Below are positions 8,993 through 18,135 of a stretch of 64,000 bases of DNA, piece by piece; the first letter of the stretch is position 1; every line of letters starts with the position of its first letter. The notes under the pieces were generated by a model that worked only from the letters and a program-made list of their open reading frames with translations, did no database searches and was not told the DNA's origin. The DNA comes from UBA6055 sp965203755 (lineage in GTDB: Bacteria > Chloroflexota > Anaerolineae > Aggregatilineales > Phototrophicaceae). The position numbers and the translations under genes were made by a program. Location of the stretch: positions 1,302,001 through 1,366,000 of the forward strand of contig OZ241910.1 of the NCBI GenBank assembly GCA_965203755.1, given 5' to 3'.

Positions 8993-9001
8993 TGTTATAA
9001 T
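8993..9001 (+). promoter_or_regulatory. Extended -10 promoter of the GH5 gene
   Basis: TGTTATAAT, a perfect -10 with the TGn extension, 35 nt before the ATG at 9037. Confidence 0.55.
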
Positions 9002-9036
9002 CAGCGCAATGCTCCAAACAAGAACAGGTGACCATA

Positions 9037-11007
9037 ATGCGATTAAAAGCCGAAGGACGCTGGTTTAAGGACGAAGCCGGGCGCATCGTTATCCTGCGCG
9101 GCGTCAACTTGGGCGGCAGCAGCAAAGTGCCCGTTTGTCCGCCCGGCGCGACCCACCTGCCCGACAGCCTGGATGAACGCAAAGACGTCTCTTTTGTCGG
9201 CCGGCCCTTTCCATTGGAAGAAGCCGACGAGCATTTCAGCCGCCTCAAGCATTGGGGATTGGATTTCCTGCGCTTTGTCGTGACTTGGGAAGCGCTGGAA
9301 CACGAAGGGCCCGGCATCTATGACGAAGCCTGCATCGACTATATCGCCGCCGTCCTCGAAAAAGCCGCTGAACGCGATATCAGCCTGTTGATTGACCCGC
9401 ATCAGGATGTCTGGAGTCGTTTTTCAGGCGGCGACGGCGCGCCCGCCTGGACATTTGACGTCGCCGGGCTGGACATCGACGCCTTCCATCAAACCGGCGC
9501 CGCCGCCCTGCATCAAAAACAGCCCGACGACTTCCCCAACCTGCTCTGGGCGACCAATTACAGCAAGTTCGCCGCCATGACCATGTTCACCCTGTTTTTT
9601 GGCGGCAGCGTCTTCGCGCCCCAGCTGACCCATGACGGCCAAAGCATGCAGGACTTTCTGCAAACGCATTATGTCCATGCCTTTCAGCATTTGGCGAAAC
9701 GGATCGCGCATCTGCCCAATGTCATCGGTTTCGGCGCCATGAACGAACCGCATCCAGGGCTGATTGGCCTGTCAGATTTGCGCGGCTATGACCACGTGCC
9801 GCTGAAATATGGCGTCACGCCGACGCCGGCTGAAGCCATCTTCCTGGCGAATGGCTTCCCGCAAAAATGCGCTGACTTTGGCACCATGTTCGCTGATTTT
9901 CTGCCCGGCCACACCAAAGTCACCCTCGATCCGCAAGGACGGCGGGTTTGGAAAGCCGGCTGTGAGGATATCTGGCGCGCGCAGGGCATCTGGGATATTG
10001 ACCGCGGCGGCAGCCCGCGCCTGCTGCGTCCGGGGCACTTTGCCGACGCCGATTTCAGCCAGGATTTTCTCAAGCCCTTTACCCGCCGCTTCGCCGCCGC
10101 CATCCACGAGGCTATGCCGGCGGCGCATATTTTTGTCGAAGCCCAGCCCTTCGCGCCGCCGCCCCGCTATGACAACAGCGCCAGCATGGTCTTTGCGCCC
10201 CATTTCTATGATGGCATCACCCTCTTTACCAAACGTTTTCATCCACAGGTTAATTTCGACCTGAAGGCTTTCCGCCCATTGTTCGGCAAACGCGCTATCG
10301 AAAATTATATGACGCGGCAAATCGGACAGTTCCGCGGCTTTGCCGACGAGCGAATGGGCGATGTCCCTGTCCTGATAGGGGAGTTTGGCATTCCCTTTGA
10401 TATGAACGGCAAAGCCGCTTATCAAAGCGGCGATTTCTCCCGCCAGGCGACCGCTTTGGAGTATAATTATCAGGCGATGGACGATCATCTGCTGAATTAT
10501 ACACAGTGGAATTACACGCCCGACAACAGCAACGAACGCGGCGATTTATGGAACGGCGAAGACCTGTCCATTTTTAGCCGCGACCAGCAAGCCGACCCGT
10601 CCGACATCAATTCTGGAGGAAGAGCCTTGTCCGCAGTCGTCCGCCCCTATGCCAAAAAAGTCGCCGGCGAGCCGCTCAATATGCGTTTTGACCCGGCGCG
10701 CGGCCTCTTCACCTTCAGCTTCCGACACGACCGCGCCGTCGCCGAACCCACCGAAATCTACGTCCCAAACTCACAGTTTCCCGACGGCTACCGCGTCGAG
10801 GTCAGCGATGGCGAATGCGAAATCCAGCGCGAGCGGCAGCGGGTGCTGTATCGCCACAGCGACAAAGACGTCCCGCACATGATTCGCATCATCTCAAACG
10901 CGCCGCCCCCGCCCGAACTTTCGCCCTATGGCCGGCTGGCGATTATCGGCGCCGTGATGCTGTTCGCGCTCTTCCTGCTGGGGCGCATCGGCAAGAAGAA
11001 ACCATAG
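9037..11007 (+). CDS. GH5-type glycoside hydrolase (glucosylceramidase/endoglycoceramidase-like), tail-anchored
   Basis: A 656-residue protein. The N-terminal ~500 residues form a glycoside hydrolase family 5 barrel: ILRGVNLGG, FVVTWEALE, DPHQDVWSRF, the acid/base glutamate in MNEPHP (E237) and the nucleophile in LIGEFGIP (E449). The motif style resembles the GH5 subgroup that holds fungal sterol/ceramide glucosidases, but the substrate is inferred. A beta-sandwich C-terminal part (PFPDGYRVEV region) follows, then one membrane helix at the extreme C-terminus (LAIIGAVMLFALFLLG) and a basic tail. There is no N-terminal signal peptide, so the enzyme should be tail-anchored with its barrel in the cytosol, unusual for GH5. 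ATG 9037 follows AGGTG at 6 nt; an in-frame GTG at 9028 lies within that ribosome site. Confidence 0.85.
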   Translation: MRLKAEGRWFKDEAGRIVILRGVNLGGSSKVPVCPPGATHLPDSLDERKDVSFVGRPFPLEEADEHFSRLKHWGLDFLRFVVTWEALEHEGPGIYDEACIDYIAAVLEKAAERDISLLIDPHQDVWSRFSGGDGAPAWTFDVAGLDIDAFHQTGAAALHQKQPDDFPNLLWATNYSKFAAMTMFTLFFGGSVFAPQLTHDGQSMQDFLQTHYVHAFQHLAKRIAHLPNVIGFGAMNEPHPGLIGLSDLRGYDHVPLKYGVTPTPAEAIFLANGFPQKCADFGTMFADFLPGHTKVTLDPQGRRVWKAGCEDIWRAQGIWDIDRGGSPRLLRPGHFADADFSQDFLKPFTRRFAAAIHEAMPAAHIFVEAQPFAPPPRYDNSASMVFAPHFYDGITLFTKRFHPQVNFDLKAFRPLFGKRAIENYMTRQIGQFRGFADERMGDVPVLIGEFGIPFDMNGKAAYQSGDFSRQATALEYNYQAMDDHLLNYTQWNYTPDNSNERGDLWNGEDLSIFSRDQQADPSDINSGGRALSAVVRPYAKKVAGEPLNMRFDPARGLFTFSFRHDRAVAEPTEIYVPNSQFPDGYRVEVSDGECEIQRERQRVLYRHSDKDVPHMIRIISNAPPPPELSPYGRLAIIGAVMLFALFLLGRIGKKKP

Positions 11008-11025
11008 CGGATTAGAAATCTAACC

Positions 11026-11853
11026 ATGTTAAACGACGTCAGCATTTTACTTGGCGACTGCGCCCAAGAGCTCGCGCAGCTGGAGTCCGACTCGGCGCAG
11101 TTGATTTTCACCTCGCCGCCCTACGCCGACCAGCGCAAGAAAACCTACGGCGGCGTTCACCCTGACCACTATGTGGCCTGGTTTTTGCCGATATCAAGTG
11201 AATTGAAACGAGTTCTAAAACCGCGCGGCACGTTTATCCTGAACATCAAAGAAAAAGCGGTGAACGGCGAACGGCATACCTATGTGCTTGACTTGATCAA
11301 GGCTTTGCGCCGGCAGGGATGGCTGTGGACGGAAGAATTCATCTGGCACAAGAAAAATGCTTATCCCGGCAAGTGGCCCAACCGCTTCCGCGATTCATGG
11401 GAACGGCTGCTTCAGTTCAATAACGAGAAGCGATTCGATATGTATCAGGAAGAGGTGATGATTCCCGTCGGCGACTGGGCGCAAACGCGGCTGCGAAATC
11501 TTAGCGAAACCGACCGCATCCGCGACGAATCCAGAGCGGGAAGCGGCTTTGGCAAGAATATATCGAATTGGGTCGGTCGCGGCATGGTTTATCCCACCAA
11601 CGTCATCCACATGGCGACCGAAACCGCCAACCGCGGCCACAGCGCCGTCTTCCCGCGGCCGCTGCCGGCATGGTTCATCAAGCTGTTCACCTTGCCCGGC
11701 GACACCGTCCTTGACCCTTTCGCCGGTTCAGGAACGACTTTGTTCGCTGCCTGTGAGATGCGCCGCAAAGCGATAGGCATCGAAATGGTGCCCGAATACG
11801 TGAAAGCCATCGAAGCGAAATTGAAACACCGCCAGCAGCGGCTGTTTTTCTAA
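11026..11853 (+). CDS. DNA methyltransferase, beta class with SPPY motif (N4-cytosine type likely)
   Basis: A 275-residue enzyme. The catalytic motif IV is TSPPY (S30-Y33) and the SAM motif DPFAGSGTT lies at 230-238, so the order is IV, target recognition, I: beta class. SPPY is usual for N4-cytosine methyltransferases, while DPPY is usual for N6-adenine enzymes. The middle holds aromatic/basic segments (FIWHKKNAYPGKWPNRF) likely to contact DNA. No endonuclease gene adjoins it; the neighbours are a glycosidase 18 bp upstream and a hydrolase downstream, so it may be an orphan methyltransferase used for regulation or protection. Base composition is like its neighbours. Confidence 0.9.
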   Translation: MLNDVSILLGDCAQELAQLESDSAQLIFTSPPYADQRKKTYGGVHPDHYVAWFLPISSELKRVLKPRGTFILNIKEKAVNGERHTYVLDLIKALRRQGWLWTEEFIWHKKNAYPGKWPNRFRDSWERLLQFNNEKRFDMYQEEVMIPVGDWAQTRLRNLSETDRIRDESRAGSGFGKNISNWVGRGMVYPTNVIHMATETANRGHSAVFPRPLPAWFIKLFTLPGDTVLDPFAGSGTTLFAACEMRRKAIGIEMVPEYVKAIEAKLKHRQQRLFF

Positions 11854-11892
11854 CGTTCTCAAAATAAGATAGTGACAAGGAGCATCCATTCC

Positions 11893-12606
11893 ATGCGCTT
11901 GACCCAAACCTTCATCCTGCTCGTCTTGTTCCCCATCAGCCTTGTAATGACTGCCCAAGGCGAATCGGACACCATCGCGCTCCCGACCGATGATGACGTC
12001 CATCTTGCCGGCGACTTCTATCCGCCGCTTGAGCAGCCGGCGCCGCTCATCATCGCCCTGCACATGCTCAACAGCAGCCGCGCCGCCTACGACGCCGTCA
12101 TCCCCGATTTGCGGGCCGGCGGCTATGCGCTTCTCAATGTCGATATGCGCGGTCACGGGGCTTCTGGCGGGGTTCGGGATTGGGATTTGGCGGTTGACGA
12201 TCTGCGGCTGTGGATCGACTGGCTGGCGGCGAATGGACATATCAGCGCGCGCGGTCTGGTCATCATGGGCGCCAGCATCGGCGCCAATGTCGCCTTGATT
12301 GGCTGTGCCGAAAGCGACGTCTGCCGCGGCGCCATCGCGCTTTCGCCGGGGCTGGATTACCGCGGCCTCCAGCCTGAAGCGGCCCTGGTGGCCGGCCTGG
12401 CGGAACGTTCGGCGCTGCTGGTCGCCGCCCATGACGACGCTTACAGCGCCCAAACCATTCGGCAGATGTTTATGAATGCCCAAGGCGATGTCACCGCCCG
12501 CCTGTACCGCGGCCGCGCCCATGGCACGCGCCTCTTTGATTCGGATTATGACAGCCTTAGCCGCTTGATTTTGTCGTGGCTGGCAGAGCGGTTTAGGGAC
12601 GAATAG
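11893..12606 (+). CDS. Exported alpha/beta hydrolase
   Basis: A 237-residue alpha/beta-hydrolase of the dienelactone hydrolase/peptidase-like group. An N-terminal signal peptide (TFILLVLFPISLVMTAQG) points to export. The nucleophile elbow is MGASIGAN with Ser128; a later HDDA segment and the GRAHGT segment give a possible acid and the catalytic histidine. RGHGASGG is the usual post-strand turn. ATG 11893 follows AAGGAG at 10 nt. The substrate is unknown, perhaps an ester or lactone. Confidence 0.8.
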   Translation: MRLTQTFILLVLFPISLVMTAQGESDTIALPTDDDVHLAGDFYPPLEQPAPLIIALHMLNSSRAAYDAVIPDLRAGGYALLNVDMRGHGASGGVRDWDLAVDDLRLWIDWLAANGHISARGLVIMGASIGANVALIGCAESDVCRGAIALSPGLDYRGLQPEAALVAGLAERSALLVAAHDDAYSAQTIRQMFMNAQGDVTARLYRGRAHGTRLFDSDYDSLSRLILSWLAERFRDE

Positions 12607-12671
12607 CCCGTTCATTGAATCGGGCAGAACGTTTATCATACCCGCAGCATGGATGAAGAAAGGAACGAACG

Positions 12672-13328
12672 ATGGAATACGATTTAAGCTCGGTCGATTA
12701 TATTTTGGAGACGACTCGCAGCGTCCGCCATCGGCTGGATTTAAGCCGCGCGGTGGATTTTGATGTGGTCATGCGCTGCCTGGACATCGCCCTGCAAGCC
12801 CCCACCGGCAGCAACCGGCAGGGCTGGAAGTGGCTGATCCTCACCGACGCCGACAAAAAAGCGAAAATCGGCGCCTATTACAAAGAGGCCTGGTACAGCT
12901 ATGCCAAAACCGTCCCCCGCTCGGCGCCTGGCAGCGAACCTTCGGCGCAGATGAAACGGGTCATCAGTTCAGCGCGATATCTGGCCGACCGCATGGGCGA
13001 GGTGCCCATGATGATCTTCCCCTGCATCCACGGGCGCGCCGCCAGCCCCAGCCCGGCGGCGAACGCCGGCTTATACGGCTCGATCCTGCCGGCGGCCTGG
13101 TCGCTGATGCTGGCTTTGCGGGCGCGCGGCATCGGCGCCGCCTGGACAACGCTGCATCTGAACTATGAAAAGGAATGCAGCGAAATACTGGGGATTCCCG
13201 ACGATGTAACCACAGCCGCCTTGCTGCCGGTCGCTTATTTCACCGGCAAGACCTTCAAAAAAGCCAAGCGCATCCCAGCCAGTCAACTCGCGTACCGCGA
13301 ATCGTGGGGGCAGTTAAACATTCCCTGA
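12672..13328 (+). CDS. Nitroreductase family protein
   Basis: A 218-residue FMN-dependent oxidoreductase. It shows the FMN-binding start TTRSVRHRLDLSR, ALQAPTGSNRQGWKW, a SILPAAWSLMLALRARGIGAAWT helix region and the C-terminal GKTFKKAKR. Enzymes of this superfamily reduce nitroaromatics, quinones or flavins with NAD(P)H. AAAGGA precedes the ATG. It ends 15 bp from the convergent SGNH gene. The physiological substrate cannot be told. Confidence 0.85.
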   Translation: MEYDLSSVDYILETTRSVRHRLDLSRAVDFDVVMRCLDIALQAPTGSNRQGWKWLILTDADKKAKIGAYYKEAWYSYAKTVPRSAPGSEPSAQMKRVISSARYLADRMGEVPMMIFPCIHGRAASPSPAANAGLYGSILPAAWSLMLALRARGIGAAWTTLHLNYEKECSEILGIPDDVTTAALLPVAYFTGKTFKKAKRIPASQLAYRESWGQLNIP

Positions 13329-13343
13329 CGGCATGCCGCGCGG

Positions 13344-14699
13344 CTATGGCATCTCGACCGATTCACAGTCCGACAGGTCCTGGCTGATTTGAAAGGCCGC
13401 CAGGCAGACGCTTAACAGCGTTCCAATTTTCTGATGGCCGGCGGTATTCCAATGGCCGTCGTCTGCATAATCAAGCTCGGCGTCAAGCAGATGAAGCGGA
13501 TTGATCCAGGGTATCCCAAGGGACTCCATGAATTGCGCCGCAATCTGATAACGTCCCTCCCCAGCGCGCGGCGGCGATGGATCCATGCTGGCATCCGCTG
13601 CTCCGCGCGCTTGCGAAACATCTTCTTGACCCGGAACTAACAAAACCAGCAGCGCCGTATCCTGCGCCGCCGCCGCATCGCGCAAAGCCCGCAGATAGCC
13701 GCCCGTAACATCCGCCTGCCAATAAACGCGCTGCCGGATGATTCTTGGCTTCACAATTTTCAGCGCCAGCGATCCAAGGCGGGTGATTCCGATCAGCCGC
13801 TCGATTTCGCTGGCCGGCGGCTCAACATCATGCGCGAGATAATGGAGCGCGCGGTCGTCGGTCTTGATCGCATTCCCCAAGCGGTCCACTTGATACCGCC
13901 GTACAAAATACTCCATGCCCTTGACCCAAAGCCAAGCATCCATCGGCATCATATTGTCCCTAAAATCATTCCGGGAGAAGTTAAGAATGGTGATTTGAGG
14001 CTGAAGAACAGGCGCATAAATCTGAAACGAGGCCAAGGCGTGATTGGTCCCCACACCCGGCAGCGCGGTATTCCAGACAATGCTCCGCGGCAAGTTCGAT
14101 TCGACGGTCTCCACATACGATTTCCCGATCTCGGCGCGCATGCCATAGGCAAATGAATCACCCAGCATCAAAACCCGCATTCGCTCATCAAAGTCATCGC
14201 CGACAGCAAAATCCTGCGTATCGCTAAAGCCCTGCCGGTTCACAATACAGTGCCGCCCAGAAAGCTCCCCGCTCTCGCAGGCGGCGACGGTATGCGCATA
14301 AGCATGGCGGCAGCCGAATTCATTGCAGATCCACCAGGGCGCTTCTTCGGGAGGTGTTTCTGGAATAGCGGGCGGGAAATACGTAGGGATGCCGGCGGCG
14401 GCCAAAGCGAACTCAAGAACCATCAGCGCTATAGCGGCGATGAGCAGTCCTGGCGCCGCATGTTGCCTCACATTTGCCAAAACCCGCCGGCGCGCTTCCG
14501 CCCGCCGCAGGCGAAAGGCAATCAGGGACAAGAGCAAACCGGCGGCAATCAGCAAAAGCTGCGGCAGATTCAAGCCGGGGTAAGTCCCCAAAAGATAATC
14601 CATCCCAATGCCGAACAGGGCGATCAGAATGCCCAGCCCGCCGAGCAGCGCGAAGGCTGCATTGAACATGACTGGACGGCATGATGAAGCGGCTTGCAT
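13344..14699 (-). CDS. Membrane-anchored SGNH/GDSL-type hydrolase domain protein
   Basis: A 451-residue protein with three predicted N-terminal membrane helices (AFALLGGLGILIALFG, LPQLLLIAAGLLLSLIAF, LLIAAIALMVLEFALAA) and a large outer domain. That domain has the SGNH block I serine in LMLGDSFAYGM, an asparagine/glycine segment (PGVGTNHALAS) and the late DDGHWNTAGH, supplying the Asp-x-x-His pair. Such domains remove or add acetyl groups on cell-surface glycans (compare AlgX-like proteins); the actual substrate is unknown. ATG 14699 was chosen because AAAGGAT lies 9 nt upstream; an in-frame start at 14879 would add 60 residues with no signal and overlap the promoter of the divergent methyltransferase. 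Confidence 0.75.
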   Translation of the reverse strand: MQAASSCRPVMFNAAFALLGGLGILIALFGIGMDYLLGTYPGLNLPQLLLIAAGLLLSLIAFRLRRAEARRRVLANVRQHAAPGLLIAAIALMVLEFALAAAGIPTYFPPAIPETPPEEAPWWICNEFGCRHAYAHTVAACESGELSGRHCIVNRQGFSDTQDFAVGDDFDERMRVLMLGDSFAYGMRAEIGKSYVETVESNLPRSIVWNTALPGVGTNHALASFQIYAPVLQPQITILNFSRNDFRDNMMPMDAWLWVKGMEYFVRRYQVDRLGNAIKTDDRALHYLAHDVEPPASEIERLIGITRLGSLALKIVKPRIIRQRVYWQADVTGGYLRALRDAAAAQDTALLVLLVPGQEDVSQARGAADASMDPSPPRAGEGRYQIAAQFMESLGIPWINPLHLLDAELDYADDGHWNTAGHQKIGTLLSVCLAAFQISQDLSDCESVEMP

Positions 14700-14864
14700 G
14701 CGGCCGATCCTTTCTATTTGACCCATACTGTTCAATAATACAGTCTGGTTGAAACCGACGGACTTTGCCACCGCGCGTAATCTGGCGGCATGGCTTTGCC
14801 CGCTGATGAAATCAATGATTCGAGTTTCCGCCAGCTTCAATACATTACCCAAGGCAGAAGCGGT

Positions 14865-14892
14865 TTGCACATCGCCCAATCAATAGTATAGT
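14865..14892 (+). promoter_or_regulatory. Promoter of the SAM methyltransferase gene at 14939
   Basis: TTGCAC (14865-14870), 16-nt spacer, TATAGT (14887-14892); predicted start point ~40 nt before the ATG. Confidence 0.5.
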
Positions 14893-14938
14893 TAATAAAG
14901 ACGCATTCATGTGGGTCCTTGACCTGTTCGGATAAACC

Positions 14939-15802
14939 ATGCCCTCATCAAAATACGCCGACGCCATACGCCGTTACTATGCAACAGACGAAAATCTGCG
15001 AATACATGATGAAACACACGAGAAATACGCCGTCCCCAAACGCGACTTCGCCCGTTGGGCATTGGAAACCCTGGATTGGCAGGGAAATGAAGCCGTGCTG
15101 GACATCGGCGCCGGGCGGGGCGGCTACTTTACGCGCCTGATCGACCTGGCGCCGGGCATCAGCTATTACGCGCTTGACCTTTCTCAATATATGCTGGTCA
15201 ACCATCCGGCCGCCGCCTGCCTGACGCTAAGCGACGCCATGAAACTCCCCTATGCCGACCAGGCCTTTGATGTCGTCATGGCTAATCATGTCCTCTATCA
15301 TCTTGAGGATATCGACGGCGGCCTGGAAGAAATCAAGCGCGTTCTAAAACCCGGCGGCAAGATGCTGGCCGCCACCAACAGCATCCATACCATGCCCGAA
15401 CTGCAAGTGCTGATACGGCGGGCTATTGTGCTGCTTAGCAGCAATGGCGCGGCGCAGGCGCATCCGCCCGGCCTGCCCAGCGATGCCTTCGCCCTCGAAA
15501 ATGGCACGCGCATGCTTGCCCGCCATTTCTTTGCCGTGGTTCGCCATGATCTGCCCAGCCAACTGGTGTTCACCGAGATTGAACCCGCCATAGCCTATCT
15601 GGAAAGTATGCGCGGGCTGCGCCAGCAAAGCCTGCCAGACGACGTTGAATGGGACAACATGATGCTGATTATGCGCCAGCAGATCGCCCAGCTGATACAG
15701 CTTATGGGCAAACTGGAAATCAGCCAGATGTCGGGTATGCTGATCGCCAGTGACCGCGGCGGGTTTATCCAGGAATTTGTCGAACGCGGTCAGAATCAGT
15801 AA
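14939..15802 (+). CDS. Class I SAM-dependent methyltransferase
   Basis: A 287-residue Methyltransf_11-type enzyme. Motif I is VLDIGAGRGGYFTRL, an acidic residue after strand 2 is in YALDLSQYM, and motif II/III appear as QAFDVVMANHVLYHLED and VLKPGGKMLAATN. These bind SAM; the acceptor is not evident, and both small molecules and lipids are possible. It is followed by a DNA adenine methylase gene 29 bp downstream, probably in one transcript, but the functional link is unclear. Confidence 0.85.
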   Translation: MPSSKYADAIRRYYATDENLRIHDETHEKYAVPKRDFARWALETLDWQGNEAVLDIGAGRGGYFTRLIDLAPGISYYALDLSQYMLVNHPAAACLTLSDAMKLPYADQAFDVVMANHVLYHLEDIDGGLEEIKRVLKPGGKMLAATNSIHTMPELQVLIRRAIVLLSSNGAAQAHPPGLPSDAFALENGTRMLARHFFAVVRHDLPSQLVFTEIEPAIAYLESMRGLRQQSLPDDVEWDNMMLIMRQQIAQLIQLMGKLEISQMSGMLIASDRGGFIQEFVERGQNQ

Positions 15803-15831
15803 CATTCATATCCAGTTCATTGAGGAGCGCC

Positions 15832-16809
15832 ATGGCGACGGTCACAGCGACGGCGAACAGCAAGCAGCTTCGACTCAAGCTGCCTTCAGGCCAAACGCGC
15901 CGCGATGAATTTCTCAATCAATTACGCAGCCGCGGCAAACTCGCCTACAAACGTTATCTGGGGTCGCCCCTCCGTTACGCTGGCGGGAAAAGCCTAGCCG
16001 TCGGTTTTGTCATTGAACTGCTGCCAGAGCCCATGGTGAATCAGCTTGTTTCGCCATTTATAGGCGGCGGGTCGGTCGAGATCGCTTTAGCAAAGGAATT
16101 GGGAGTCAAGGTAATCGGTTATGATGTGTTTGACATCTTGGTGAATTATTGGGATGTGCAGATTAACCATGCACAAGCCTTATGCCATCGCTTAGAACAA
16201 TTCTCTCCCACGCGGGCAGCCTTCGCTTCGGTCAAGCAGCGGCTTAAAGCGCACTGGAACGGGGAAACCGTTTTGGATCGTTATGATTTGGCGGCGCATT
16301 ACTATTTTAATTCGAATACATCCTATGGCCCCCATTTTCTGGGCTGGCCATCTGATGTCTATTTGAACAGAAGGCGCTACGAGAAAACGCTTGAAAAAGT
16401 GAGGACATTCAAAGCGCCGACTTTGTCTGTTCGATGCGCCGGCTTTGAGGAATCCATACCGCTGCATCAAAATGACTTTTTGTATTGTGACCCGCCTTAC
16501 TGTCTTGAACAGGGGAAAACGTTTGCGGGCATGTACCCACACCGGAATTTTCCAATCCACCATCAAGGGTTTCGCCATGACTTGCTAAGAGACCTGCTGC
16601 TGTCCCACAAGGGCGGCTTCATTTTATCTTACAACGACTGCGAGATTATTCGGGACTGGTACGCCGACTGTCATATCTCAACTCCTGAATGGCAATATAC
16701 CTTTGGACAAGGGGATACGCGGATAGGCATAAACAGACGGGACAGCAATGGCGGCAGTCACATCAAGAAATCGCATGAACTGCTGATATGGAAATATCCC
16801 GATGCGTAA
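15832..16809 (+). CDS. D12-class (Dam-like) DNA adenine N6-methyltransferase
   Basis: A 325-residue alpha-class enzyme of the D12/Dam group. Motif X is SPLRYAGGK, motif I is SPFIGGGSVE, and the catalytic motif IV is CDPPY (D220-Y223). It methylates adenine in a short DNA target, which cannot be read from the sequence. ATG 15832 has GAGGAG 6 nt upstream. From about 16050 onward the gene is richer in A+T than its neighbours, hinting at transfer. No matching endonuclease is adjacent; the next gene is a sugar kinase. It could be an orphan regulator or a remnant of a restriction-modification pair. Confidence 0.9.
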   Translation: MATVTATANSKQLRLKLPSGQTRRDEFLNQLRSRGKLAYKRYLGSPLRYAGGKSLAVGFVIELLPEPMVNQLVSPFIGGGSVEIALAKELGVKVIGYDVFDILVNYWDVQINHAQALCHRLEQFSPTRAAFASVKQRLKAHWNGETVLDRYDLAAHYYFNSNTSYGPHFLGWPSDVYLNRRRYEKTLEKVRTFKAPTLSVRCAGFEESIPLHQNDFLYCDPPYCLEQGKTFAGMYPHRNFPIHHQGFRHDLLRDLLLSHKGGFILSYNDCEIIRDWYADCHISTPEWQYTFGQGDTRIGINRRDSNGGSHIKKSHELLIWKYPDA

Positions 16810-16845
16810 AACCCGCTACAAGCTGCTCCTTCAAAGGTTAAAACC

Positions 16846-17790
16846 ATGCACCTGCTGTCCTTTGGCGAACTTCTGATTGACTTTGTGGCGCTGGAAATGG
16901 GCGTCGCGGTCGGCGATGCTTCTGGATTTATCAAAGCGCCCGGCGGCGCCCCAGCCAATGTCGCCGTCGCCGCCGCCAGACTAGGGTATCAAAGCGCGTT
17001 TATGGGCCAGGTGGGCGCCGACCCCTTCGGCAGATATTTGGCTGATATCCTCGCTGCCGAAGCGGTCAATATCGACGGCTTGTTATTCTCACAGAACGCG
17101 CGCACCGCGCTGGCCTTTGTCGCCAACACCGCCGACGGCGACCGCAGCTTTATGTTTTATCGCCATCCATCAGCCGATATGCTGATGAAACCCGCCGATG
17201 TCAATACCCAGCTGATTGACCAAAGCGCCATACTCCACTTCGGCAGCATCACCCTGATTCACGAACCAGCCAAATCGGCGCTGCTCAAAGCGCTGGCGCA
17301 TGCTATCGACAGCGATACATTCATCTCTTACGACCCCAACCTGCGCTTGCCGCTGTGGGAAAGCGCGGCCGCCGCCAAAGCCGGTATGCTCGCCGGGCTT
17401 GAGTATGCCAACCTGCTGAAAATCAGCGCCGAAGAATTGGAGTTCCTGACCGGCGGCGAAGATGTCCGCCCCCTGTGGCGCGACCGCACGGAGATAATCT
17501 GCGTCACTTATGGCCAGCGCGGCGCCGCCGTCCATTTGAAAGATGAGACCGCAATCAAACATAGTGGTTATGCGGTGTCAGCGCGGGATACGACCGGCGC
17601 CGGCGATGCTTTCGCGGCGGCGATGCTGATTGGCATTCTGGATTATGGCGATGATTATCAGGCGCGCTTGCCCGCGATTCTCGATTTCGCCAATGCTGTC
17701 GGCGCATTGACCTGCATCAAAGAAGGCGCGATTCCCTCACTGCCAACGATGGCCGAGGCGCGGGCCTTTTTGGCGGAACGCCGCGGTTGA
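16846..17790 (+). CDS. PfkB-family sugar kinase (fructokinase-like)
   Basis: A 314-residue ribokinase-fold enzyme. N-terminal GGAPANVAVAAARLG and C-terminal DTTGAGDAFAAAML are the two PfkB signatures; the latter holds the catalytic aspartate in TGAGD. Overall similarity is to bacterial fructokinases (opening LLSFGELLIDF), so fructose to fructose-6-phosphate is the best guess. AAAGG precedes the start. It would feed the tal-pgi node. Confidence 0.85.
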   Translation: MHLLSFGELLIDFVALEMGVAVGDASGFIKAPGGAPANVAVAAARLGYQSAFMGQVGADPFGRYLADILAAEAVNIDGLLFSQNARTALAFVANTADGDRSFMFYRHPSADMLMKPADVNTQLIDQSAILHFGSITLIHEPAKSALLKALAHAIDSDTFISYDPNLRLPLWESAAAAKAGMLAGLEYANLLKISAEELEFLTGGEDVRPLWRDRTEIICVTYGQRGAAVHLKDETAIKHSGYAVSARDTTGAGDAFAAAMLIGILDYGDDYQARLPAILDFANAVGALTCIKEGAIPSLPTMAEARAFLAERRG

Positions 17791-17799
17791 ACGCCAGCC

Positions 17800-18135
17800 C
17801 TAGCTTGTCGGGTCAGGCTCGGGATTGAACCCCATCGGCGGCTTGGGCTGATACGGCACTTCTAAATGTTTGATGATGGCTAGCAGCATCGTGCGGTTTT
17901 CCTGAAGCATTGAACGATTCTCTTGAATCAGCACGCGATTCTCTTGAATCAGCACGCGATTCTCTTGAATCAACTTCCGATTCTCTTGAATCAGCGCACG
18001 ATTCTCCTGAATGTTCTTTGCCATCGTCGGCAAGACCTGATCCATGCTGGTCATCAGTTTGTCTTGCGTATGGCGCAAGCTAAGATACTCTTGGTCAATG
18101 CGGTCGAAACGTATGTCGATAGTCGCCATGTGCAT
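17800..18135 (-). CDS. Small coiled-coil protein with heptad IQENR repeats
   Basis: A 111-residue protein of unknown function. Residues ~42-84 are six consecutive 7-residue units (IQENRAL, IQENRKL, IQENRVL twice, IQENRSM, LQENRTM), a perfect heptad pattern with I and L at the core positions, predicting a parallel coiled coil. The C-terminus is Pro-rich (YQPKPPMGFNPEP). Start may be ATG 18135 or 18129; AAGGA lies 4 or 10 nt upstream. It borders the restriction-modification island on the same strand. It could be a scaffold or an oligomerisation module. Confidence 0.7.
   Translation of the reverse strand: MHMATIDIRFDRIDQEYLSLRHTQDKLMTSMDQVLPTMAKNIQENRALIQENRKLIQENRVLIQENRVLIQENRSMLQENRTMLLAIIKHLEVPYQPKPPMGFNPEPDPTS
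17894..18019. repeat. 21-bp tandem repeat, six units
   Basis: Units of 21 bp based on CGATTCTCTTGAATCAGCAC (units beginning at 17894, 17915, 17936, 17957, 17978 and 17999). Two central units are identical; outer ones are diverged. They encode the heptads of the coiled-coil gene, so copy number can change by slippage without a frameshift. Confidence 0.85.

Noticed and set aside
14700..14879. 60-residue N-terminal extension of the SGNH membrane protein
   Set aside because: No ribosome site at the upstream start; the internal ATG has AAAGGAT and puts the first membrane helix near the N-terminus.
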